A DNA stretch of 41,418 nt from a virus: IMG/VR virus record IMGVR_UViG_3300026077_000008, positions 1-41,418 of that record; one strand, written 5' to 3'. How positions within the stretch are numbered: the first letter of the stretch is position 1; each line of letters starts with the position of its first letter. A model generated the notes under the pieces. That model did no database searches. It had not been told where the DNA came from and worked only from the letters and a program-made list of their open reading frames with translations. The translations under genes and the position numbers were made by a program. Below are positions 35,908-41,418 of this stretch, piece by piece.

Positions 35908-37743
35908 ATGGCTAAGAATGTATATTTTACTATAGGTACTAAGTCTGAACAAAGACTGTATGAGGATTTAATTATTGAATCCATGCAGATCTATGGTCTA
36001 GATGTATATTACTTACCTAGAGAAATGGTAACAACTGATAGGTTGTTTAGAGAGGATACTCTTGCTAAATTTGATGAGAATTATATGATAGAAATGTACC
36101 TCACCAACTATGATGGATTTGAAGGTGATGGAACATTATTAACAAAGTTTGGTGTAAGGATTTCAGAAGAAGCAACATTTATTGTATCAAGACGTAGATG
36201 GGAAGATCTTATACAAGCAAAATCAAATAATCTTGTTTCTGCTGAAAGACCAAATGAAGGAGATGCAATATACTTCCCATTAACAAAACAGTTATTTCAA
36301 ATTAAATTTGTAGAGAATGAAACACCTCTAAGACCTCTTGGAGATGTACCTACATTTACACTTGTTACTGAACTCATGGAGTTCTCTGATGAGAGACTAG
36401 AAACTGGTTTAGATGAAATAGATAAGATTGCTGCAGAGACAGCATACTCTATTGTCCATAAAGTTACTAGTGGAATTAAGTATATTAATGTTACTCAAGC
36501 TGGTACTGGATATGGATCAAATACAACAGTAAACTTCAATACTCTAGCTGGTGCTGTTCCTCCTACAAATATAGTTCCTACAATAACAAATACAGCTGTT
36601 TCTTCTATTGCTATATCTAATCCTGGCAGTGGATATACAACAACTGCTCCTACAGTAACCATTACTGGTACTGGAACTGGTGCTGCAGCTGAAGCTATTC
36701 TTTCTGCTGGAGGTAATTTTAAATTTGGTGAATTGGTATATGGTACTAAGTCCACAGCAGATGTAACGTCATCTACACCAAATGCTACATGGAATTTAAT
36801 AAATACATGGAATATTCGTAAAGCTGGTATTGGATATACAACAGCACCTTTAGTTACTATAGGAAAACCTGATGCTCAAACTGCAACAGGGACTACAACT
36901 ACAACAAATGGTATTGTTACAGCCTTAACCATAACATCTGCTGGAGAAACCTATCCAGATAGTATTAGTAATATTCCTACCTCAACTAGTGGTAGTGGAA
37001 TAGGACTAAAAGTAAATGCTACTGCAAGTAATGGTGTGATTCAAACTGTAACTATCCACACTGCTGGAACTGGATATGCTATAGGAGATACAATCAATAT
37101 TATACCAACAGGATTCCAAGGAACTCAAGCAGTATGTACAATAACAGGTGCATCTAATAAGGTTGGTTCAGTTGCAATGACTGCTGGAGGTAGTGCATAT
37201 ACATCAGCACCTACAGTTACATTTTCCGCCCCAGATATATCTGGTGGAACACAAGCAACTGGAACTGCAAATTTATCAGCTGGGGCTGTTGCAAGTATTT
37301 CAGTTACAAATGCTGGAAATGGTTATACGTCACCACCTACAGTGACTATTGCTGATCCAACTAAAACTCAAGCACTTGCTACAGCTACAGTAACTAATGG
37401 AACTATTAGTGCTATAAACTTAACTACTGCTGGTGCAGGGTATGTAGCAACACCTAGAATTATAATTGCTCCTTCTCCAAATGAAGCAAAAGGTAAGGTT
37501 GCGAGATGGGATGTAACTAATAAAGAATTAGAACTTATAGATATAGTAGGTAAGTTCTCCGATGATGATACCTTAGTTGGTGCAGAATCGCAAGCTGAAA
37601 CTGTGATAGATAGTTTTAGTAGTATAGAAATTGAAAACGCATCTTCATCTGAAAATGCATTTTTTGAAACCGAAGGGGATTCACTTCTTGATTGGTCAGA
37701 AGGTAATCCATTTGGTGAAGTTGGTAATTCTGGAGTATTCTAA
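35908..37743 (+). CDS. gp14: Neck protein gp14 with large repeat insert
   Basis: The N-terminal 185 residues ('LYEDLIIESMQIYGLDVYYL', 'FIVSRRRWEDLI', 'EGDAIYFPLTKQLFQIKFVE', 'ELMEFSDERLETG') match gp14, which joins the gp13 ring to the tail terminator. Residues about 188-526 are an insertion of some seven or eight short beta repeats of the form 'I..AG.GY...P.VTI', after which gp14-like sequence resumes ('GKVARWDVTNKELELI' to the end). Total length is 611 residues, against 256 in T4. The insert is in frame and continues smoothly, so the protein is probably functional, with a decorated neck. It overlaps the gp15 start by one base (TAATG). Confidence 0.87.
   Translation: MAKNVYFTIGTKSEQRLYEDLIIESMQIYGLDVYYLPREMVTTDRLFREDTLAKFDENYMIEMYLTNYDGFEGDGTLLTKFGVRISEEATFIVSRRRWEDLIQAKSNNLVSAERPNEGDAIYFPLTKQLFQIKFVENETPLRPLGDVPTFTLVTELMEFSDERLETGLDEIDKIAAETAYSIVHKVTSGIKYINVTQAGTGYGSNTTVNFNTLAGAVPPTNIVPTITNTAVSSIAISNPGSGYTTTAPTVTITGTGTGAAAEAILSAGGNFKFGELVYGTKSTADVTSSTPNATWNLINTWNIRKAGIGYTTAPLVTIGKPDAQTATGTTTTTNGIVTALTITSAGETYPDSISNIPTSTSGSGIGLKVNATASNGVIQTVTIHTAGTGYAIGDTINIIPTGFQGTQAVCTITGASNKVGSVAMTAGGSAYTSAPTVTFSAPDISGGTQATGTANLSAGAVASISVTNAGNGYTSPPTVTIADPTKTQALATATVTNGTISAINLTTAGAGYVATPRIIIAPSPNEAKGKVARWDVTNKELELIDIVGKFSDDDTLVGAESQAETVIDSFSSIEIENASSSENAFFETEGDSLLDWSEGNPFGEVGNSGVF
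36470..37485 (+). repeat. GSGY/PP beta-repeat insert in gp14
   Basis: About 340 residues of degenerate repeats inside gp14. Readable units include 'AGTGYGSNTTV', 'PGSGYTTTAPTVTI', 'AGIGYTTAPLVTI', 'AGTGYAIGDTINI', 'GGSAYTSAPTVTF', 'AGNGYTSPPTVTI' and 'AGAGYVATPRIII'. Very similar units occur in the giant protein at 8398. Confidence 0.85.
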
Positions 37744-38807
37744 TGTTAGGAAAACATTTTTATCACGAAATTCTTAGAAAAACTATTATTGGTTTTGGAA
37801 CTATATTTAATAATGTAGAATTACAAAGAACTGATAGTGCTGGGAGTGTCGTACAAACAATTAAAGTTCCTTTGAACTATGGCCCAAGAGAGAAGTTTCT
37901 TGCAAGGATAGAAGCAGAACCTTCACTAGATGGTCGTGCTGAGACACAAATCACATTACCCAGAATTTCATTTGAAATGAAAGGTATTAATTATGATCCA
38001 TCTAGAAAATTAGGACCTATACAAATACAAAGATCACAGAAATCTACAGATACAGAAAAGAGTTACTCTACATACAGTCCTGTACCATATAACTGTGAAT
38101 TTGAATTAAACATTCTAAGTAAAAATAACGAAGACTCTGTACAGATATTAGAACAGATTCTACCTTATTTTCAACCGATGTTTAATATTACTATTAATCT
38201 TATAACATCAATTGGAGAGAAAAAAGATATACCTATAATTTTAAATAATGTTGGAATATATGATGACTATGAAGCAGATATGAGTACAAGAAGAACCTTG
38301 ATTCATACTCTTAATTTTACAGCAAAGACATATCTATACGGACCTGTATCTACTGCTGAGATGATTAAGAAGGTTAATGTTGATATTAGTGCTGCAATGA
38401 CCACTGGATCAAGACACGTTAGATACAGTGCAACACCAGCTGCTAAGACTGATCAGAATAGAGATGGTACTTCAATACCACCTACACAATTCAATGTTTC
38501 CAGTAACACTATTACATTAGCAGGTCATGGGTTTGTTACTCAGGATAAGGTTACATACAACTCAGATCCATCTGGTACACCTGTTGGTGGATTAACAGAT
38601 AAGAGTAATTACTTTATAATTAAGATTGACAATGATAACTTTAGAGTTGCTAAATCTAAGTCTTATGCTAGACAAGGATATGCAATTGACATCACATCAC
38701 AACCAACAGGTAATGATCAGAAGTTCTCTGTCATTAACACACTAGATGATGCATTTATTGATGCTGGTGATGACTTTGGATTTAATGAAAGTTGGACTAA
38801 TTACTAA
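37743..38807 (+). CDS. gp15: Tail terminator / sheath stabiliser gp15
   Basis: A 354-residue protein. It aligns by eye with T4 gp15: 'HFYHEILRKTIIGFGTIFNN' at the start, 'KVPLNYGPREKFLARIEAEP', 'ETQITLPRISFEMKGINYDP', 'ILEQILPYFQPMFNITI' and 'RRTLIHTLNFTAKTYLYGPV' in order. gp15 caps the tail tube and sheath and docks the tail to the neck. T4 gp15 is 272 residues; here residues about 240-335 form an extra beta module ('LAGHGFVTQDKVTYNSDPSG', 'NYFIIKIDNDNFRVAKS') that resembles modules in phage fibre proteins. One-base overlaps on both sides show tight coupling. Confidence 0.9.
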   Translation: MLGKHFYHEILRKTIIGFGTIFNNVELQRTDSAGSVVQTIKVPLNYGPREKFLARIEAEPSLDGRAETQITLPRISFEMKGINYDPSRKLGPIQIQRSQKSTDTEKSYSTYSPVPYNCEFELNILSKNNEDSVQILEQILPYFQPMFNITINLITSIGEKKDIPIILNNVGIYDDYEADMSTRRTLIHTLNFTAKTYLYGPVSTAEMIKKVNVDISAAMTTGSRHVRYSATPAAKTDQNRDGTSIPPTQFNVSSNTITLAGHGFVTQDKVTYNSDPSGTPVGGLTDKSNYFIIKIDNDNFRVAKSKSYARQGYAIDITSQPTGNDQKFSVINTLDDAFIDAGDDFGFNESWTNY

Positions 38808-39235
38808 TGAGTGATACATTTGATAAATTGAATAAAACATTCAATGTTGAGGTGACTGAAACACCTGAAGGTGGTTGTCTTCCAAGAAAGAATCAAATTA
38901 CCGATGTAACTCCTAAAGGAGAGACAGATGTAACTGATGATTATCAGTATAGTAGATCTCAATTATACAGATTGGTTGAAACTGGTCAGGAAGCGATTCA
39001 GGGTGCGTTAGAAGTTGCACAGAGTACAGATCACCCAAGAGCGTATGAAGTCGCTGGTAACTTGATTAAGAACGTGGCTGATATAACTGATAAATTATTA
39101 GATACACAGAAGAAATTAAAAGATATAGAAGCAGAGAAAGTTCAGAAAGGACCTTCTACAGTAAATAATTCAGTATTCTTTGGTTCTACAGCAGAACTTC
39201 AGAAGATGCTTAAACAAAAGATGTCAGATAAATAG
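38807..39235 (+). CDS. gp16: Small terminase subunit gp16
   Basis: A 142-residue mainly helical protein. The central region ('YSRSQLYRLVETGQEAIQGA', 'STDHPRAYEVAGNLIKNVAD', 'DKLLDTQKKLKDIE') and the end ('NSVFFGSTAELQKMLK') are of the cyanophage gp16 type. gp16 forms a ring that recognises the genome and stimulates the large terminase gp17 during packaging. It is slightly shorter than T4 gp16 (164 residues). It directly follows gp15 in T4 order, but gp17 does not follow here; small genes and the electron-carrier cassette intervene. A late-promoter-like ATAAATA overlaps its end. Confidence 0.87.
   Translation: MSDTFDKLNKTFNVEVTETPEGGCLPRKNQITDVTPKGETDVTDDYQYSRSQLYRLVETGQEAIQGALEVAQSTDHPRAYEVAGNLIKNVADITDKLLDTQKKLKDIEAEKVQKGPSTVNNSVFFGSTAELQKMLKQKMSDK
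39228..39234 (+). promoter_or_regulatory. Late promoter-like motif
   Basis: ATAAATA within the last codons of gp16, 22 bases before the next ATG. Spacing matches the other late promoter candidates in this window. Confidence 0.5.
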
Positions 39236-39256
39236 AATTAAACGGAGTTAAGAGTC

Positions 39257-39508
39257 ATGGTATTAAAACCATATGGATCAGCAGTCGATATTAAAGCTGG
39301 AGCTGGTGCTTTTGCTGGAGATAAGTTAGTATGGGTTGTTAATACTCATAGTGATGCTGCTAAAGTTACCGTAGCAAATGCTACACCAGCAATCATTTAC
39401 GTTCCTGCTGGGGAAGGGATTATAATAGAGAAGGAGCCTGGTGCAGCACTTGAAGCAGCTACTGCTGGTTCTAATGTATGGGCAACAGCTGTTGCATATG
39501 CCAATTAA
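39257..39508 (+). CDS. Small beta-rich protein after gp16
   Basis: An 83-residue protein beginning MVLKPYGSAVDIKAGAGAFA, then 'KLVWVVNTHSDAAKVTVANA', then 'IIYVPAGEGIIIEKEPG'. Alternating hydrophobic strands suggest a small beta sandwich. The type is familiar from cyanophage structural clusters and could be a virion decoration or tail protein, but no function is established to me. A late-promoter-like motif and an ACGGAG ribosome binding site precede the ATG. Its stop overlaps the next start (TAATG at 39506-39510). Confidence 0.75.
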   Translation: MVLKPYGSAVDIKAGAGAFAGDKLVWVVNTHSDAAKVTVANATPAIIYVPAGEGIIIEKEPGAALEAATAGSNVWATAVAYAN

Positions 39509-39777
39509 TGGAGTGGGATCTAGAGGATCTTAAACAATCCATCATTGACAGTGCTGCTGATTATGATAAAATTATGAAAGAAGATGAATTTATCCAATCA
39601 TTAATATCAAAAGGATTTGTTTATGATGAAGATAAAGATAGATGGTTCCGTCTTTGGACTACCAATAATGGACAAGAGATCTGTCTAGAACTTTATCAAA
39701 AACAACCTGATGGTAAATGGAAACAAATTATGTCTGGAGAAAGTGAGGATTCTGTTTTTTATGAAGAGCTCGTATAA
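39508..39777 (+). CDS. Hypothetical acidic protein
   Basis: An 89-residue protein ('WDLEDLKQSIIDSAADYDKI', then 'FIQSLISKGFVYDEDKDRWF', then 'NGQEICLELYQKQPDGKWKQ'). Acidic, with an N-terminal helix and a three-strand C-terminal half. The chosen ATG overlaps the upstream stop by one base; a longer reading from 39478 would overlap it by 31 bases and adds no sensible sequence. It overlaps the next gene by 17 bases. Function unknown. Confidence 0.75.
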   Translation: MEWDLEDLKQSIIDSAADYDKIMKEDEFIQSLISKGFVYDEDKDRWFRLWTTNNGQEICLELYQKQPDGKWKQIMSGESEDSVFYEELV

Positions 39778-39976
39778 GATATGTTCAGCATGTCAATCAC
39801 AATGGTTGGATGGTCAATTGTATTGGACTTCAGGTAAAATGGGATGTCCACATGATCTAGCAGGATTATTGTGTAATGATGTAGATCACCCAAAATGTAT
39901 AAATCCATGTAAAGGTTCCACTAGTGGGGTTACATGGGCACAAAGGAGGCAATTTTTAGATGACCTTGAGTACTAA
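39761..39976 (+). CDS. Cys-rich small protein, possible metal binder
   Basis: A 71-residue protein with six cysteines: C8 and C11 in 'CSAC', C29, C38, C46 and C50 ('HPKCINPC'), plus His 31 and 43. The CxxC plus 'C...H' pattern suggests a small zinc-binding fold. It starts at the ATG at 39761, inside the end of the preceding gene, and overlaps the following one by 17 bases. I do not recognise a family. Confidence 0.72.
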   Translation: MKSSYKICSACQSQWLDGQLYWTSGKMGCPHDLAGLLCNDVDHPKCINPCKGSTSGVTWAQRRQFLDDLEY

Positions 39977-40136
39977 TTATCGAAATGAATTAATAGATAT
40001 ATGCTGTCGCATTATATCAACTGATGGTGAAGTTACATTAGAAGAGAGAATTTGGATGAATAAATTATGTGATCATAATCGTCATGCAAAGGATCTTGTT
40101 GGCGCTCTTCTTTGCCCAGACTTTGTAGACAAATAA
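39960..40136 (+). CDS. Small hypothetical protein
   Basis: A 58-residue protein, 'MTLSTNYRNELIDICCRIIS' followed by 'TDGEVTLEERIWMNKLCDHN' and a short end 'LVGALLCPDFVDK'. It is strongly helical with a short polar turn in the middle; the 'TDGEVTLEE' turn is EF-hand- or TerB-like in spacing but too short to assign. An AGGAGG ribosome binding site (39944-39949), 10 bases upstream, supports the start. It ends the run of overlapping small genes. Confidence 0.75.
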   Translation: MTLSTNYRNELIDICCRIISTDGEVTLEERIWMNKLCDHNRHAKDLVGALLCPDFVDK

Positions 40137-40184
40137 ACACAGAGTCTTGAAACAAAAACACTAATAAGTAAAAATACCTGTTTT

Positions 40185-40201
40185 CAGTATAAATAATACT
40201 G
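40185..40201 (+). promoter_or_regulatory. Late promoter inside a palindrome
   Basis: TATAAATA (40188-40195) is the T4 late promoter consensus. It sits within a perfect inverted repeat, CAGTAT (40185-40190), AAATA, ATACTG (40196-40201). It lies in the longest gap (94 bases) of the right half of the window and would drive the 53-residue gene, petE, petF and nfuA. A second TATAAATC lies at 40223-40230. Confidence 0.65.
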
Positions 40202-40230
40202 TAATTTATGCGAGCCCACGGCTATAAATC

Positions 40231-40392
40231 GTGTCTCACTATACAGTCGGTTATCACGACCTACTACAACAACATTATGAAATATGTGAGTATGCAGAAG
40301 ACGCATACGCAGCAATTCAACACAGTAAAGAGGATGTACCTGCATTAAGGGAACATCCTCTTTTTATTGATTATTGTCTAAAGGAGATTTAA
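40231..40392 (+). CDS. Small cyanophage protein upstream of petE
   Basis: A 53-residue protein starting at GTG (an in-frame stop lies two codons upstream): 'SHYTVGYHDLLQQHYEICEY', then 'AEDAYAAIQHSKEDVPALRE', then 'HPLFIDYCLKEI'. I recognise this type, with a 'YTVGYHD' opening, 'YEICEYA.DA' and a 'C.KE' end, as a recurrent small protein of cyanomyoviruses of unknown role. Its last codons contain the AAGGAG ribosome binding site of petE, and its stop is two bases before the petE ATG. The gene contains a terminator-like hairpin (40327-40365), so its coding sequence may also regulate petE. The alternative frame from ATG 40208 (44 residues) is less convincing. Confidence 0.75.
   Translation: MSHYTVGYHDLLQQHYEICEYAEDAYAAIQHSKEDVPALREHPLFIDYCLKEI
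40327..40365 (+). terminator. Terminator-like hairpin inside the small gene
   Basis: A perfect 11-bp stem, AAAGAGGATGT (40327-40337) and ACATCCTCTTT (40353-40363), with a 15-base loop, followed by T residues to 40365. It has the form of an intrinsic terminator but lies within a gene and 30 bases before the petE start, so it may act as an attenuator, an RNA stabiliser or a partial terminator. Confidence 0.6.
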
Positions 40393-40394
40393 TT

Positions 40395-40775
40395 ATGACA
40401 ACAATGATAATAAAACATAAGCATGAAATCATGTGGTGGATGTCAAGGTTGACTATAATGTTAACGGCATTATTTCTTTCTATGACATTAGCAGCACAAG
40501 CATATGCTGCTGAGATACAAATGGGTGCAGGAGGCAACTTAGTCTTTGAACCAAACGAGGTGACGGTCTCAGTAGGAGATACAGTCACCTTTATTAATGG
40601 AGACCTACCTCCTCACAATATAATGTTTGCAGGTCATGAAGAACTATCTCATCCCGACCTAGCATTCATGAGTGGAGAACAATTCCCAGTTACTTTCACA
40701 GAAGCAGGAGACTATGAGTTTCAATGTGATCCTCATGCTGGTGCTGGTATGAAGGGTGTTATTCATGTATCCTAA
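40395..40775 (+). CDS. petE: Plastocyanin
   Basis: A 126-residue precursor of a type 1 copper protein that carries electrons from cytochrome b6f to photosystem I in the thylakoid lumen. Residues 1-39 form a Sec-type signal peptide: basic start, hydrophobic '[15 protein letters not shown]', cleavage after AYA or AYAA. The copper ligands are visible: His74 in 'PPHN', then Cys111, His114 and Met119 in 'CDPHAGAGM', matching the C-x2-H-x4-M spacing of plastocyanins. The start ATG 40395 has an AAGGAG site 8 bases upstream; an in-frame TTG at 40374 is less likely. Plastocyanin genes are known auxiliary metabolic genes of marine cyanophages, and this one is likely to keep electron flow going during infection. 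Confidence 0.95.
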   Translation: MTTMIIKHKHEIMWWMSRLTIMLTALFLSMTLAAQAYAAEIQMGAGGNLVFEPNEVTVSVGDTVTFINGDLPPHNIMFAGHEELSHPDLAFMSGEQFPVTFTEAGDYEFQCDPHAGAGMKGVIHVS

Positions 40776-40801
40776 ATAACATTGCCTCGTATATTCCCAT
40801 T

Positions 40802-41089
40802 ATGGCATCCGTAACTCTTAAGACACCAGAAGGTGAAACAAATACCTTTGAGTGTGACGAAGATACCAGTATTCTTGATGCATTAGAAGAAGCGGGTCTG
40901 GAACATAACTATTCATGTCGTGCTGGATCTTGTTCTTCTTGTTGTATGAAGATTATCGAAGGAACAGTAGATCAGGAAGATCAGTTCTTTTTAGATGATG
41001 ATCAGATGGAAGATGGATTTGTTTTAACATGTGTTGCAAAACCAACTTCTGATGTCGTATTATTGACTGATCAAGAAGACAATCTTTAA
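40802..41089 (+). CDS. petF: Plant-type [2Fe-2S] ferredoxin
   Basis: A 95-residue soluble ferredoxin. The cluster ligands are Cys39, Cys44 and Cys47 in '[10 protein letters not shown]' and Cys77 in 'VLTCVA', exactly the plant/cyanobacterial pattern. It accepts electrons from photosystem I and passes them to reductases; phage ferredoxins may redirect electrons to phage-encoded enzymes such as bilin reductases or ribonucleotide reductase. An additional Cys48 follows the third ligand, where many ferredoxins have Ala. The protein is acidic, as usual for the family. It lies 26 bases after petE, without an obvious ribosome binding site, and one base before nfuA. Confidence 0.95.
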   Translation: MASVTLKTPEGETNTFECDEDTSILDALEEAGLEHNYSCRAGSCSSCCMKIIEGTVDQEDQFFLDDDQMEDGFVLTCVAKPTSDVVLLTDQEDNL

Positions 41090-41090
41090 T

Positions 41091-41321
41091 ATGGAACTCA
41101 ATGAAGAAAACGTACTCATAGTCTTAGAAGAACTTATTCCCTATATTGAAGCTGATGGTGGATACCTCCAACTCTACGATATAGAAGATGGATATGTTAA
41201 AGTAAAGTTAGGTGGTGCATGTGAGACATGTGCTATGAGTACTATGACTTTAAAGCAAGGCATAGAACGTAAACTGATGGAAGAGATTCCTGATGTTAAA
41301 GGTGTTGTACAGGTATTATGA
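41091..41321 (+). CDS. nfuA: Nfu-type Fe-S cluster carrier
   Basis: A 76-residue protein consisting only of the NifU C-terminal (Nfu) domain: 'ELIPYIEADGGYLQLYDIED' near the start, then the cluster-binding Cys44 and Cys47 in 'GGACETCAMSTMTLKQGIE', and the 'EIPDVKGVVQVL' end. Dimers of such proteins bind a [4Fe-4S] cluster through two CxxC pairs and pass it to target proteins; in cyanobacteria the stand-alone Nfu is a main scaffold, serving photosystem I. Its place right after ferredoxin suggests supply of Fe-S clusters during infection, but this is inference. It overlaps the next gene by ATGA (41318-41321). Confidence 0.92.
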   Translation: MELNEENVLIVLEELIPYIEADGGYLQLYDIEDGYVKVKLGGACETCAMSTMTLKQGIERKLMEEIPDVKGVVQVL

Positions 41322-41418
41322 AGGGTTACACAAAGGAAATGATCAAGGAGATCTTAGGATCCTCTTGGCCTACTATGCCTGAAGACCACGAGACTGGTAA
41401 TCAGATGAGAAGAAGAAA
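41318..41418 (+). CDS. Partial hypothetical CDS at window end
   Basis: The first 33 codons of a gene cut by the window: 'MKGYTKEMIKEILGSSWPTM' then 'PEDHETGNQMRRR'. It starts by ATGA overlap with nfuA and is therefore probably co-translated. No family is recognised. It may be another small gene before gp17. Confidence 0.6.
   Translation, partial: MKGYTKEMIKEILGSSWPTMPEDHETGNQMRRR

Noticed and set aside
40208-40342. 44-codon ORF from ATG 40208
   Set aside because: It overlaps the 53-residue gene in another frame; the latter matches a recurrent cyanophage protein type and connects to the petE ribosome binding site.
40374-40394. Upstream TTG start for plastocyanin
   Set aside because: ATG 40395 has a well-placed AAGGAG site and gives a normal signal peptide; the TTG lies within the preceding gene.
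1-41418. tRNA genes, integrase, transposase or attachment sites
   Set aside because: No cloverleaf with a GTTCGAA-type arm, no recombinase motifs and no terminal inverted repeats were seen.

Overview
This window is the late, virion-structural part of a T4-like myovirus that infects marine cyanobacteria (a cyanomyovirus related to Prochlorococcus/Synechococcus phages). The evidence is a long block of baseplate and neck genes in T4 order (gp25, gp6, a giant gp7-position protein, gp8, tail/fibre proteins, gp13, gp14, gp15, gp16). Photosynthetic electron-carrier genes of cyanobacterial type (plastocyanin, plant-type ferredoxin) follow, and the DNA is AT-rich. Every gene I can support is on the + strand, most are packed with ATGA/TAATG-type overlaps, and T4-like late promoter motifs (TATAAATA) sit in several of the few intergenic gaps.

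Layout. 1-470: GC-richer leader with one clear terminator and no convincing gene. 471-653: small AbrB/MazE-like protein. 730-5037: a 1326-residue structural protein followed by a Cys-rich PAAR-like spike-tip candidate. 5078-5926: four small genes (a basic 49-residue protein, a 61-residue protein, a single-TM protein and a minimal SET-domain protein). 5969-8401: gp25 and gp6. 8398-24048: one 5216-residue ORF, over a third of the window, built from repeated beta modules (14 copies of a C...YPR module, GSGY...PP modules, NGVIQ modules) with a YHYH domain inside. 24093-34878: gp8, a DUF4815 tail protein of 2063 residues, small accessory tail proteins and a 716-residue fibre-like protein. 34898-39235: a coiled-coil microprotein, neck proteins gp13 and gp14 (gp14 greatly enlarged by a GSGY-repeat insert), tail terminator gp15 (with an extra C-terminal beta module) and the small terminase gp16. 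39257-40392: five small genes between gp16 and the metabolic cassette. 40395-41321: plastocyanin, ferredoxin and an Nfu-type Fe-S carrier; then the start of another small gene that runs off the end.

How the parts fit. Most of the window builds the baseplate, tail and neck and starts DNA packaging. The gp16-proximal end carries an accessory electron-transfer module: a secreted copper protein for the lumenal side of photosystem I, a [2Fe-2S] ferredoxin for its acceptor side, and a protein that can supply Fe-S clusters. The most notable points are the linked petE-petF-nfuA set, the terminator-like hairpin buried inside the small gene just before petE, the SET-domain protein among baseplate genes, and beta modules of similar type shared between the giant protein, gp14, gp15 and other tail genes.

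Limits: all assignments come from reading the sequence. No database search or structure prediction was run, and product names for the large repeat-rich proteins rest on gene order plus recognisable N-terminal or motif similarity.
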